Shown here piece after piece: positions 15,492-22,472 of a stretch of 25,966 nucleotides of DNA. The notes under the pieces are model-generated. The model was not told the DNA's origin. It made no database searches and was given only the letters and a program-made list of their open reading frames with translations. Numbering within the stretch: position 1 is the first letter of the stretch; each line of letters opens with the position of its first letter. Location of the stretch: positions 1-25,966 of the forward strand of contig CAAGBN010000052.1 of NCBI GenBank assembly GCA_900768075.1, in the 5' to 3' direction. The DNA comes from Clostridia bacterium. GTDB lineage: Bacteria; Bacillota; Clostridia; Oscillospirales; Acutalibacteraceae. The translations under genes and the position numbers were made by a program.

Positions 15492-15962
15492 ATGGCACAG
15501 ACACCACAAGACGAACGACAAATCGTCGCTCAGAATAAAAAAGCAAGGCACGACTACTTTGTTCTTGAAACCTATGAGGCAGGTATCGAGCTTTTCGGCA
15601 CAGAGGTCAAATCTATCCGCAAGGGCAGAGTCAACCTCAAGGACAGCTGGTGCAGTATCGATGACGGAGAGATTTTCGTCAAGGGCATGCACGTTTCACC
15701 TTATGAGCAGGGCAATATCTTCAACCGTGACCCTATGCGAGTAAAGAGACTGCTTATGCACAAGCGTGAAATCAACCGACTTTACGGCACTATCAAACAG
15801 CAGGGTCTTACATTGGTACCCCTGAGCATCTACTTCCTCAAGGGCAGAGCCAAGCTTGAAATCGGTCTTTGCAAGGGTAAAAAGAATTACGATAAGCGTG
15901 AAGTCGCCGCAGAAAAAGATGCTAAACGAAACATCGAGCGTAGCATGAAGGAACGCTATTAA
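15492..15962 (+). CDS. smpB: SsrA-binding protein SmpB
   Basis: A 156-residue protein that binds tmRNA and delivers it to stalled ribosomes. Family features are KKARHDYFVLETYEAGIEL near 16-34, GTEVKSIRKGRVNLKDSW at 36-53, and the conserved HVSPYEQGNIFNRDP at 67-81. A basic C-terminal tail (KKNYDKREVAAEKDAKRN) enters the mRNA channel in known structures. The ATG at 15492 follows AAAGGAG; a longer open frame extends upstream into the hairpin array but lacks support. Its partner RNA, ssrA, begins 58 bp downstream with its own promoter. Confidence 0.97.
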   Translation: MAQTPQDERQIVAQNKKARHDYFVLETYEAGIELFGTEVKSIRKGRVNLKDSWCSIDDGEIFVKGMHVSPYEQGNIFNRDPMRVKRLLMHKREINRLYGTIKQQGLTLVPLSIYFLKGRAKLEIGLCKGKKNYDKREVAAEKDAKRNIERSMKERY

Positions 15963-15979
15963 AAATCAATATTTACCTG

Positions 15980-16007
15980 TTGAATTTTATATAAAACAGG
16001 CTATAAT
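15980..16007 (+). promoter_or_regulatory. Promoter of the tmRNA gene
   Basis: TTGAAT (15980-15985) and TATAAT (16002-16007) are 16 bp apart. The expected start near 16014 is a few bases upstream of the mature 5' end at 16020, leaving a short leader for processing. Confidence 0.8.
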
Positions 16008-16019
16008 ATATTCAGACCC

Positions 16020-16368
16020 GGGGACGAAAGGATTTCGACGGGGATTTTGAAGCATGATAAGCGGGTAGCGCTGTGGCAATCGCTTTAAAAGGTCACACAT
16101 TTAAAATTAACTGACAATAATACAGTTTTAAAGGCTGCCTAATGCGGCCCGTCTTGGTTAAGAGTACTGCGGCTTAACTAAAGGCGTCGACTAGCAGTGA
16201 ACGTGTACGGCAGAGCATCCTCGTATGCCGTCACGCATCAGAGGATACTGAGCATATAAGCCTGTCAATCGGCGTGTGTGCGAGGGAATGTCAAAAGACT
16301 GACTGCACCCGGAGAAAGTTGTGTGGACGAGTTTTCGGACGCGGTTTCGATTACCGCCGTCTCCACCA
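16020..16368 (+). ncRNA. ssrA: Transfer-messenger RNA (tmRNA)
   Basis: The 5' end GGGGACGAAAGGATTTCGAC and the 3' end TTTTCGGACGCGG...CCGTCTCCACCA are typical of a one-piece tmRNA. The acceptor stem GGGGAC pairs with GTCTCC (one G-U pair) and is followed by A and an encoded CCA (16366-16368). The T arm is GCGG-TTTCGATTA-CCGC. The tag frame best supported is GAC at 16113 to TAA at 16140-16142, reading D-N-N-T-V-L-K-A-A after the tRNA-borne alanine. The resume codon is placed by analogy with the AACT-GGC context of the Bacillus tmRNA, from memory. Adjacent smpB supports the call. Pseudoknot sequences fill 16143-16300. Confidence 0.95.
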
Positions 16369-16424
16369 AATAAGAGTCAGTCGAACACTGACTCGCTCAC
16401 ACGGAACATTGTTCCACCAAACAC

Positions 16425-16475
16425 AAATAATCCGAAACTATCTGTAACTCACAGTGGTTATCGGATTATTTTTAT
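16425..16475 (+). terminator. Terminator of the tmRNA transcript
   Basis: An 11-bp outer stem, AAATAATCCGA (16425-16435) with TCGGATTATTT (16461-16471), encloses a smaller CTGT/ACAG hairpin and runs into a T-rich tail. Two further hairpins lie between it and the tmRNA 3' end: GAGTCAG/CTGACTC (16374-16394) and GGAAC/GTTCC (16403-16415). Confidence 0.75.
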
Positions 16476-16534
16476 TTATGCTGTAATTGAAAGCGCACCG
16501 TCCATCTTTTGCTTTATCAAAAGATATAAAAATA

Positions 16535-16584
16535 CACCCCAAGTTAAACATTATCACAATGTCTGTCTTCTTGGGGTGCTTTTT
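16535..16584. terminator. Bidirectional terminator between tmRNA and the lipase gene
   Basis: CACCCCAAG (16535-16543) pairs perfectly with CTTGGGGTG (16570-16578), followed by TTTTT on the plus strand and preceded by AAAAA (TTTTT on the minus strand). It probably ends the minus-strand lipase transcript and backs up the tmRNA terminator. Confidence 0.75.
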
Positions 16585-16641
16585 AAGCCAAGCTATAAAT
16601 GAATTAACCGTTATAATTTTTTCTAAAAATTACGCTTTCAA

Positions 16642-18174
16642 TCAACCTGCGGAAAGCATATTCTTAATTTTTTCGAAAATTGTTTTTGGAAGAAGGAATA
16701 TCTTTCTGTAAACTCCAAAGAGAAAATCATAAAGGGTATTTTCATCTTCCTTTGCTTCAACTATCTCGAGCATATCAGGATTTTCTTCGGAAACTGCGAG
16801 GAACTGAGGTCTGTTGGGCTTGGAGAAAATATCGATGTCCTCAAACATAATTTCGTCAACAAGAGCAAGGTAATCTGTATTTTCGGTAGTGTGCTCAAGA
16901 CCCTTAATATACCATGTTCTGAAGGGGAAGGCACCTGTAGAAGCATCGATGTCTCTTTCGGGACTCATAAGATTGTATTCTGTATATCTCTGCTGAACAT
17001 AATTGTCAGGAAGTTTACCTCCGTAAGTTGCGCAGGTAGCGCCAAAAGAAGAAACAGGAACAGTTACGAGGCCGTCATCCAAAAGGTTTATATCTGTGCC
17101 AAGAGGAATTGCAGCTATGCCATATTTTGTAATCATAGCTACATCAAGACCTTCGACGTTTTTATCCAAGTCGGTGAAAATATCTACTACCTTATTTGCA
17201 ATTTCGTAATGATAGAATGTCATTTCCTTTATGAGCTTTGCGTATTTATGGTTGGGATTTTTGTAATCCTCGCCATACATAAAAATCATAGCATCTTCAA
17301 AATATGAATCAGGCAATGATACCCAAAGAGCAGGGAGAGTAGCCAGATAATCACGGGCAGCATCTGCTACAGCGTCGTAAACCGCTTTTTTAAAAACAGG
17401 AACTACAAGTGCATTAAGGAAAACATCAAGAATACCTGCTTCTTCCATAAGATAGCAAAAGTCAGGAATAATACCTTCACCTGCAAGACGGTGAATAAAA
17501 TCGCAGAAAGCTATGGGATTGATGGTGAAATTACCTGTGCAGAGTTCACCGATGAAGTTTATACCGCCGATTGAAGGAACACGAAGCATAACTGTATCAA
17601 GCTTATGGCATTCCTCAGGATAAAGGTATACAAAAGCTGCAACAACATTAGCACCGTAGCTTGAGCCGATAAGCTCAACCTTGTCGGTACCATGCTTTTC
17701 TCTGACCTCGTCAATTGCTTCACGAAGCTGAGCCGCTAACACAAACGGATACTGTCTGTTATCGCAGATAAACTCATACTTGTTTTCTCCCATCTCTCTG
17801 AGGAAAGGCTCGTCGTTAGCAACACCGGGCATATTCTCGCCTTCAGGAGTAAGAGCAAGCATACCGAAGGAATCTGCAATGTAATTATATATAATGTTAT
17901 GTAAAACATCAGGTTTCTTCTTTTTTATTGCATCAACAATATAATCACCGACGTTTCCGACATTTCCGATTAATCTGTTAGCGTCAATAGGATAGAAAAG
18001 CGGTGTGTGCTCAGGATCGTCCTCATAGTAAATATTAACACAGCCGTATCCTAAGCCACATACAGTAATAAGAGGATAGTTTTCTTTTTCTTGCGCACCG
18101 AGAGCAACGCCGCAACATGAGAAAACAGTAAGTATTACGAGCACGAGGCAGAAAGCCTTTTTAATAATTTTCAT
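16642..18174 (-). CDS. Secreted alpha/beta-hydrolase, LCAT-like lipase/acyltransferase
   Basis: A 510-residue exported protein with a signal peptide (about 1-26, ending VALGA). The nucleophile elbow is G170-S-S172-Y-G174. The expected triad partners are D366/D367 in the LLDDGLVTVPVSS segment and H428 in KGLEHTT. This D-G-x-V-P-x-x-S arrangement and late histidine fit the lecithin:cholesterol acyltransferase-like group better than simple esterases. A long insert (about 205-350) probably forms a lid. The last 30 residues form an amphipathic, aromatic/basic helix-prone tail without cysteines. The substrate is presumably a lipid or ester outside the cell, which is not proven. GGAGGG precedes the ATG at 18174. 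It is monocistronic, on the strand opposite to its neighbours, with a terminator at 16535-16584. Confidence 0.83.
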   Translation of the reverse strand: MKIIKKAFCLVLVILTVFSCCGVALGAQEKENYPLITVCGLGYGCVNIYYEDDPEHTPLFYPIDANRLIGNVGNVGDYIVDAIKKKKPDVLHNIIYNYIADSFGMLALTPEGENMPGVANDEPFLREMGENKYEFICDNRQYPFVLAAQLREAIDEVREKHGTDKVELIGSSYGANVVAAFVYLYPEECHKLDTVMLRVPSIGGINFIGELCTGNFTINPIAFCDFIHRLAGEGIIPDFCYLMEEAGILDVFLNALVVPVFKKAVYDAVADAARDYLATLPALWVSLPDSYFEDAMIFMYGEDYKNPNHKYAKLIKEMTFYHYEIANKVVDIFTDLDKNVEGLDVAMITKYGIAAIPLGTDINLLDDGLVTVPVSSFGATCATYGGKLPDNYVQQRYTEYNLMSPERDIDASTGAFPFRTWYIKGLEHTTENTDYLALVDEIMFEDIDIFSKPNRPQFLAVSEENPDMLEIVEAKEDENTLYDFLFGVYRKIFLLPKTIFEKIKNMLSAG

Positions 18175-18337
18175 ATAAAACCCTCCGAAGATATTCCATT
18201 TTAAAACATAATATCTATCTTATATTGCATAGTTACATAATTTGTATTAACAAATCGTGAACGACACAGAATTTTGCTCTGAAGTTGCATCAAGCATGTT
18301 CTATTGGTAATATATTCCACGCCAAAGAAGGTAGCAG

Positions 18338-18366
18338 TTGATGTTTCCGGGTGGTTATGATATAAT
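18338..18366 (+). promoter_or_regulatory. Extended -10 promoter of the radical SAM gene
   Basis: TTGATG (18338-18343) and TATAAT (18361-18366) are 17 bp apart, with TG at 18358-18359 forming an extended -10 element. The predicted start is about 30 nt before the ATG at 18403. Confidence 0.8.
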
Positions 18367-18402
18367 CAAAGATAATAAATCATACTCTTGGGAGGCTCTG
18401 CA

Positions 18403-19170
18403 ATGAACACCTACCTCAGAAATCTCAGCCGTATTGAGTTTGTTGTGACTATGGCCTGTACGGGCAAGTGTAAGCACTGCTCTCAGGGTGAGCACAGAAG
18501 CAAGGACAATATCGATAAGTCTCTTGCAGCTGATGCCGTGAGAAAAATTGCTGACGAATATAAAATCAGCTCTCTTATGACCTTTGGCGGTGAGCCTTTG
18601 CTGTACCCCGACACGGTCTGCGCCATACATAAAGCTGCAACTGAAGTGAACATCCCCCACCGTCAGATGATTACCAACGGATTTTTCAGCAAGGACTCTG
18701 CAAGAATAAAAGAGGTTGCTCTCTGTCTTGCCGAAAGTGGTGTAAATGATATTCTCCTTTCTGTCGATGCCTTCCATCAGGAGACTATTCCCTTGGATAT
18801 TGTCAAAGCCTTTGCAGAAGCTGTTCTGAAAGCAGGTATACCCATAAGAGTACAGCCTGCGTGGCTCGTAAGTCAGGAGAATGATAATCCCTACAATATC
18901 CGTACCTGTGAAATACTCAAGGAGTTTTGTGATATGGGTATCAGCGCCAATGAGGGTAATGTGATATTCCCTGCAGGCAATGCCCTTAAATATCTCGGTG
19001 ATTATCTTAAGCCTATGGCTGATGACGAAAACCCCTATTGGGAGGACCCTGAGGATATAAAAGCTATCTGCTTCAGTGCCAACGGTGACATTTTAGGCAG
19101 TAACATATATAAGGATGACATCAGGCATATTATTTCATCCTACAAGCCGAAACTTACATCTGAAGTGTAA
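18403..19170 (+). CDS. Stand-alone radical SAM protein
   Basis: A 255-residue enzyme with the radical SAM cluster motif C19-x3-C23-x2-C26 (ACTGKCKHC) and the FGGEP segment at 61-65 that binds the S-adenosylmethionine amino group. The TIM-barrel core continues to about residue 190. A C-terminal C223-FSANGDILGSN segment resembles the first part of a SPASM/twitch motif, but the extra cysteines of a full SPASM cluster are missing. It looks related to radical SAM proteins that modify peptides or act as maturases, but no precursor peptide is visible nearby. GGGAGG precedes the ATG. It may be cotranscribed with the MFS transporter 82 bp downstream, as no terminator lies between. The reaction is unknown. 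Confidence 0.85.
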   Translation: MNTYLRNLSRIEFVVTMACTGKCKHCSQGEHRSKDNIDKSLAADAVRKIADEYKISSLMTFGGEPLLYPDTVCAIHKAATEVNIPHRQMITNGFFSKDSARIKEVALCLAESGVNDILLSVDAFHQETIPLDIVKAFAEAVLKAGIPIRVQPAWLVSQENDNPYNIRTCEILKEFCDMGISANEGNVIFPAGNALKYLGDYLKPMADDENPYWEDPEDIKAICFSANGDILGSNIYKDDIRHIISSYKPKLTSEV

Positions 19171-19252
19171 TATAACCCTCGTAGATGTGATATAACATTC
19201 ATCCCGTTTCAATTAAAATAGACTCACAAAAAAAGAAAAGGTAGAAAAATAT

Positions 19253-20413
19253 ATGCTGTTATTACTTATTGTAATTTATCTTGTTTTCATTTCCCTGGGA
19301 CTTCCCGACTCACTTTTCGGAGTGTCCTGGCCTGTTGTACATACGGAATTCGGTCTGCCCGAAAGCTTCGCCTCTGTTTACAGCGTAATTATAAGCGTAT
19401 GCACAGGCGGTGTCAGCTTCGTTTCAGGCTGGCTTATAAGAAAATTCGGCACCGGCAAGGTAACCCTCTTTTCAATTCTGCTGACAGCTTTCGGTCTTAT
19501 CGGTATAAGCCTTTCACCCAATGTGGTTGTGATGCTTATCTGCTCTGTTATTATGGGATACGGTGCAGGCGCTATTGATACAGGTCTTAACAACTTTGTG
19601 TCACTTCACTATAAGGCTCAGCATATGAACTGGCTTCATTGCTTCTGGGGCATCGGTGTAACCGTCAGCCCCATGATTATGGCTCAGTTTCTCACAGGTG
19701 AAACAGGTGCATGGCGAAACGGCTACAAGGTAGTTGCTCTTATGCAGGTTGCCTTTGCGGCACTTGTACTTTTCACCCTGCCTAAATGGAAAAAGCTTGA
19801 AACTCCCGTATCGGCAGAGTCCGAAGAAAAGACAGACAAGAGCTTTATAGAGATTCTCAAAATCAAGGGCGTACTGACAGGCACATTTTCTCTCGGCCTT
19901 TACTGCTCAATGGAATTTCTTCTGGGCACATGGGGTGCAACCTACATTGTAAACACTCTCGGTCTTTCACCTGACACGGCGGCTATGTGGGTATCTCTCT
20001 ATTACGGTGGTATAATGCTCGGAAGAGTTATAGCCGGCTTTGTATCAATGAAATACAGCGATAACAGTCTCATAAGAGCAGGCATAATCGTCTGCTTTGC
20101 AGGTATGATAGTGCTTCTGTTGCCAATAGGTGTTTATTCCCTTGCAGGTCTTCTGCTTATCGGTATCGGCTTCGGCCCTGTATTCCCGTCAACCCTTCAC
20201 GCAATACCCGAGCGCTTCGGCAAAAAGTACAGTGCAGACATAACAGGCTATCATATGGGCGGTGCCTATGCCATCGGCTTCGGCTTACAGCTTATTTACG
20301 GCTTTGTAGCTTCAGCCACAACCTTTAAAATCACTCCCTTTGTACTTATAGGTCTTTGCATAGCTTTAGCAATCTTCAGTGAAAAGACAATCCGTACCGT
20401 TAAAAATAAATAA
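19253..20413 (+). CDS. Major facilitator superfamily transporter
   Basis: A 386-residue polytopic membrane protein with about 12 helices and a short, charged central loop (about residues 178-200, WKKLETPVSAESEEKTDK). The MFS motif A region between helices 2 and 3 reads GWLIRKFGTGK. The N-terminal VFISLGLPDSLFGVSWP and GAIDTGLNNFVSLHYKA segments resemble the FucP/sugar-proton symporter-like branch, but the substrate cannot be assigned. The ATG at 19253 is preceded by an A-rich AAAAGG stretch. It follows the radical SAM gene on the same strand, and the two could share a transcript. Confidence 0.85.
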   Translation: MLLLLIVIYLVFISLGLPDSLFGVSWPVVHTEFGLPESFASVYSVIISVCTGGVSFVSGWLIRKFGTGKVTLFSILLTAFGLIGISLSPNVVVMLICSVIMGYGAGAIDTGLNNFVSLHYKAQHMNWLHCFWGIGVTVSPMIMAQFLTGETGAWRNGYKVVALMQVAFAALVLFTLPKWKKLETPVSAESEEKTDKSFIEILKIKGVLTGTFSLGLYCSMEFLLGTWGATYIVNTLGLSPDTAAMWVSLYYGGIMLGRVIAGFVSMKYSDNSLIRAGIIVCFAGMIVLLLPIGVYSLAGLLLIGIGFGPVFPSTLHAIPERFGKKYSADITGYHMGGAYAIGFGLQLIYGFVASATTFKITPFVLIGLCIALAIFSEKTIRTVKNK

Positions 20414-20419
20414 AGCTCT

Positions 20420-20448
20420 TTACCAAAGAGAATTTTTATGGTAAGATA
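20420..20448 (+). promoter_or_regulatory. Candidate promoter of the small membrane protein gene
   Basis: TTTACC (20420-20425) and TAAGAT (20443-20448) are 17 bp apart, a moderate sigma-A match just after the MFS stop. A 6-bp hairpin, CTCTTT-ACC-AAAGAG (20417-20431), overlaps it and could end the upstream transcript. Confidence 0.5.
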
Positions 20449-20477
20449 TACCTACAAATCTGAAAGGAAGTAAAAAT

Positions 20478-20888
20478 ATGAAAGAAATTCTTATGTCAAA
20501 CATCCCTGCTGCCGTTGCAGTAATCGGTCTTGTCTTATACTTTTTCGGTATGGCAATCGTATTCATCACAAGCCCCATCAAAAATGCTGAAAGCTTTTCA
20601 GTGAAACCCGTTGACAATGCAGGTAAGACTGAAATCCGTGTTTACTACGGTGGTATTTCCTTTGCTCTTGGTGCATTCCTTCTTTATGTTACCTATGCAA
20701 CAGGCACACCTGTACATTCACTTGTAGGCGGTCTTATTTTTGCAACTACAGTATTCACAACAAGAACAATTTTCCTTTTTGTTGACAAGGGCTGGAAATG
20801 TCCTTACACAAAGCTTGCAATTCCTGCAGAAGGTCTTTTCGTTATCGCTCTCTGGACCTGCTTCATTCTTTCAAAGACTCTTTATTGA
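20478..20888 (+). CDS. Small four-helix membrane protein, DUF4345-like
   Basis: A 136-residue protein with four predicted membrane helices (about 11-32, 55-73, 78-97, 113-132). The YYGGISFALGAFLLY segment at the second helix resembles the signature of DUF4345-type membrane proteins; no function is known for these. There are no catalytic motifs. The ATG at 20478 follows GAAAGGAAG. It has its own candidate promoter and a strong terminator, so it is probably a single-gene unit. Confidence 0.72.
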   Translation: MKEILMSNIPAAVAVIGLVLYFFGMAIVFITSPIKNAESFSVKPVDNAGKTEIRVYYGGISFALGAFLLYVTYATGTPVHSLVGGLIFATTVFTTRTIFLFVDKGWKCPYTKLAIPAEGLFVIALWTCFILSKTLY

Positions 20889-20917
20889 TAGCTTTATTTA
20901 AAATTTAATACTGATAT

Positions 20918-20966
20918 ATACAGGAAAGTGTGGCTTTTGAAGGTTACTTCTTTCCTGTATTTTTTT
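20918..20966 (+). terminator. Intrinsic terminator after the small membrane protein
   Basis: An 11-bp perfect stem, ATACAGGAAAG (20918-20928) with CTTTCCTGTAT (20950-20960), is followed by a run of seven T residues. Confidence 0.88.
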
Positions 20967-20976
20967 AGTTTCTGCA

Positions 20977-21076
20977 GCAGGGTGGTAGCGGCTCCGCAAA
21001 AGCACCTTTGGTGCTTTTCGCGAGTGCCATGGCACTCGCGTGCCGAATTTCATTCGGCAGCGGAGCCGTGCCCTGC
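20977..21076. repeat. Cloverleaf-shaped palindromic element
   Basis: The outer stem is GCAGGG (20977-20982) with CCCTGC (21071-21076), then CGGCTCCGC (20989-20997) with GCGGAGCCG (21060-21068). Three perfect hairpins follow inside with no linker bases: 20998-21018 (9-bp arms, loop TTT), 21019-21040 (10-bp arms, loop AT) and 21041-21059 (8-bp arms, loop TTC). This gives a four-way junction with every junction base paired. It lies between a terminator and the esterase promoter and has no coding potential. Confidence 0.85.
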
Positions 21077-21098
21077 CTCTTTCGCCTTGTTTTTTTAT

Positions 21099-21127
21099 TT
21101 GACATTTTTATTCACTTACAGTAAAAT
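21099..21127 (+). promoter_or_regulatory. Promoter of the secreted esterase gene
   Basis: TTGACA (21099-21104) and TAAAAT (21122-21127) are separated by 17 bp. The expected start is about 25 nt before the ATG at 21160. The cloverleaf element ends 22 bp upstream of the -35 box. Confidence 0.85.
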
Positions 21128-21159
21128 ATTTACACACTTTCAGAAAGCGGGTACTTCTT

Positions 21160-22194
21160 ATGAAAAAGATTCTTTCTTTTGTTCTCTGTTTGCTTCTTTT
21201 AATGCAAGCTGCCACTTTAATTTCAGGTGCTGTCGGTGTCAGCCTTTCACAAGGCAAGGATGCCCTTGTCGCTCAATGGGAGAAAAGTGAATCTCACGGC
21301 TTTGACTACAGAGCATATTCTCCAGTAAAAGATGCAGAAGATACAACCAGATATCCCTTGGTAGTTATGCTTCACGGAAAATACAGCGGCAGCAACGAGG
21401 GTGAACAGCTTACAGCAACTGATTTTTATAACTGGTCAAGCACTGAATATCAAGCCCGCTTCAAGGATGCAGGCGGTGCATTTATTCTTATGCCGAGAAC
21501 TCCCAAGGGAGACGGTAACACATGGGCAGGCACAAGATATCACGATGATTTAATGAGTCTTATCAGAGATTACATAAGCAATCACGAAAACAACATCGAC
21601 ACCTCACGCATTTATCTTTTAGGTTGGAGCATGGGTGGTGCAGGTGCTATAAGCGTCGCTTCAGATAACAAGAATTTCTTTGCGGCACTTGTAGTTATAG
21701 CACCTTTTGACAGCGTTACAAACAAGCAGGTAACAGCCTTAAAGAACACACCTATCTGGCTTGTAACCTGCACTAAAGACACAACAGCCTCCTACGTTAC
21801 CTTTGCAAAGCCTTTCTGGAACAGTGTAAAGGACACAACAGAAATTCCCTCATATTGCAGAATCACAACCTTCAACAAGTATAACTATTATGATGCAGGT
21901 CACCACAATGTACATCATGCCGTGGCAAATGACCTTCTCAATCAGCCTTCAGACTGCGGTATGAAAACACAAACCGCAAGAGGTACCACTATTGCTACAA
22001 GTGAAAGCGAATCAATTATCACATGGCTTTCCTCACAAATACTCGGCCAGGCAAAAGAAGAAGCCGAGGTCTGCCACTGCAAATGTCACGCAAGCAAGGG
22101 CTGGACAAAATTCTGGTGGGCAATAACCAATTTCTTCAATATGATTTTCAGTCCCTCTAAAAAAATCTGCAGTTGCGGTGCATCACATTGGTAA
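21160..22194 (+). CDS. Secreted alpha/beta-hydrolase esterase with CxCxCH tail
   Basis: A 344-residue exported protein with a signal peptide (about 1-24). The oxyanion segment is VVMLHGKYSG (about 68-77), and the nucleophile elbow is G155-W-S157-M-G159-G, as in phospholipase/carboxylesterase and PHB-depolymerase-like enzymes. The likely acid is D207 (TCTKDTT). The base is one of the histidines in GHHNVHH (H248, H249, H252, H253). The catalytic domain ends near residue 297. A short linker leads to C305, C307, C309 and H310, an aromatic stretch, then C337-x-C339-G-A-x-H343. The same tail ends the leucine-rich-repeat protein at 8578-11250, although the rest of the two proteins is unrelated. It is therefore probably a shared surface-attachment or metal-binding module. 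The substrate is unknown. A near-consensus promoter precedes the gene. Confidence 0.87.
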   Translation: MKKILSFVLCLLLLMQAATLISGAVGVSLSQGKDALVAQWEKSESHGFDYRAYSPVKDAEDTTRYPLVVMLHGKYSGSNEGEQLTATDFYNWSSTEYQARFKDAGGAFILMPRTPKGDGNTWAGTRYHDDLMSLIRDYISNHENNIDTSRIYLLGWSMGGAGAISVASDNKNFFAALVVIAPFDSVTNKQVTALKNTPIWLVTCTKDTTASYVTFAKPFWNSVKDTTEIPSYCRITTFNKYNYYDAGHHNVHHAVANDLLNQPSDCGMKTQTARGTTIATSESESIITWLSSQILGQAKEEAEVCHCKCHASKGWTKFWWAITNFFNMIFSPSKKICSCGASHW

Positions 22195-22228
22195 TGTGAA
22201 ATGATTGTGAAATGCTCTTCGCAAATTG

Positions 22229-22256
22229 TTTACACAAATAACACCCTGTCTACACT
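22229..22256 (+). promoter_or_regulatory. Candidate promoter with no gene behind it
   Basis: TTTACA (22229-22234) and TACACT (22251-22256) are 16 bp apart. No open frame with a ribosome binding site follows; the next features are hairpins and a terminator, suggesting a small RNA. Confidence 0.45.
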
Positions 22257-22262
22257 CAGCTT

Positions 22263-22430
22263 TAAATTACTTTTAAAGTAATGGCCGTATACTGTGATTG
22301 TGCGATGGGAATTGATGTGTGTTTTTTTCCGATTTTTCATTCATCATCCCTCCTTCCCACCGCACTCCCCTCTCCTTTCAAATATGTAGAAGACACCGGG
22401 TATTAGTCAGGATACCCGGTGTCTTTCTGT
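22263..22430 (+). ncRNA. Candidate structured small RNA of about 165 nt
   Basis: The 350-bp gap between the esterase and the carboxypeptidase holds three hairpins in order. The first is ATTACTT/AAGTAAT (22266-22282). The second is a 12-bp arm pair with one mismatch (22300-22311 with 22354-22365) closing a pyrimidine-rich loop. The third is a strong terminator at 22391-22424. A candidate promoter lies just upstream. No protein is encoded. The long arm with a large unpaired middle recalls regulatory RNAs such as 6S, but I cannot match it to any known family. It could also be a long 3' region of the esterase mRNA. Confidence 0.4.
22391..22430 (+). terminator. 13-bp hairpin terminator
   Basis: AGACACCGGGTAT (22391-22403) pairs perfectly with ATACCCGGTGTCT (22412-22424), followed by TTCTGTT. 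It ends either the esterase transcript or the candidate small RNA. Confidence 0.8.
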
Positions 22431-22472
22431 TATATAACATCTGTATGCACTTCTTTTTTCGACCCCTTCATC

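Noticed and set aside
16371..16419. A tRNA gene after the tmRNA, suggested by a T-arm-like hairpin and ACCA
   Set aside because: The hairpin loop is not a proper T loop, the spacing is wrong, and no D arm, anticodon arm or acceptor partner exists.
18175..18402. A precursor peptide gene for the radical SAM enzyme
   Set aside because: No short open frame with a ribosome binding site was seen in the upstream gap, which holds only the promoter.
22263..22430. 6S RNA
   Set aside because: A long arm and a terminator are present, but I could not find the closing stem and central bubble of 6S RNA, so only a generic small RNA is proposed.
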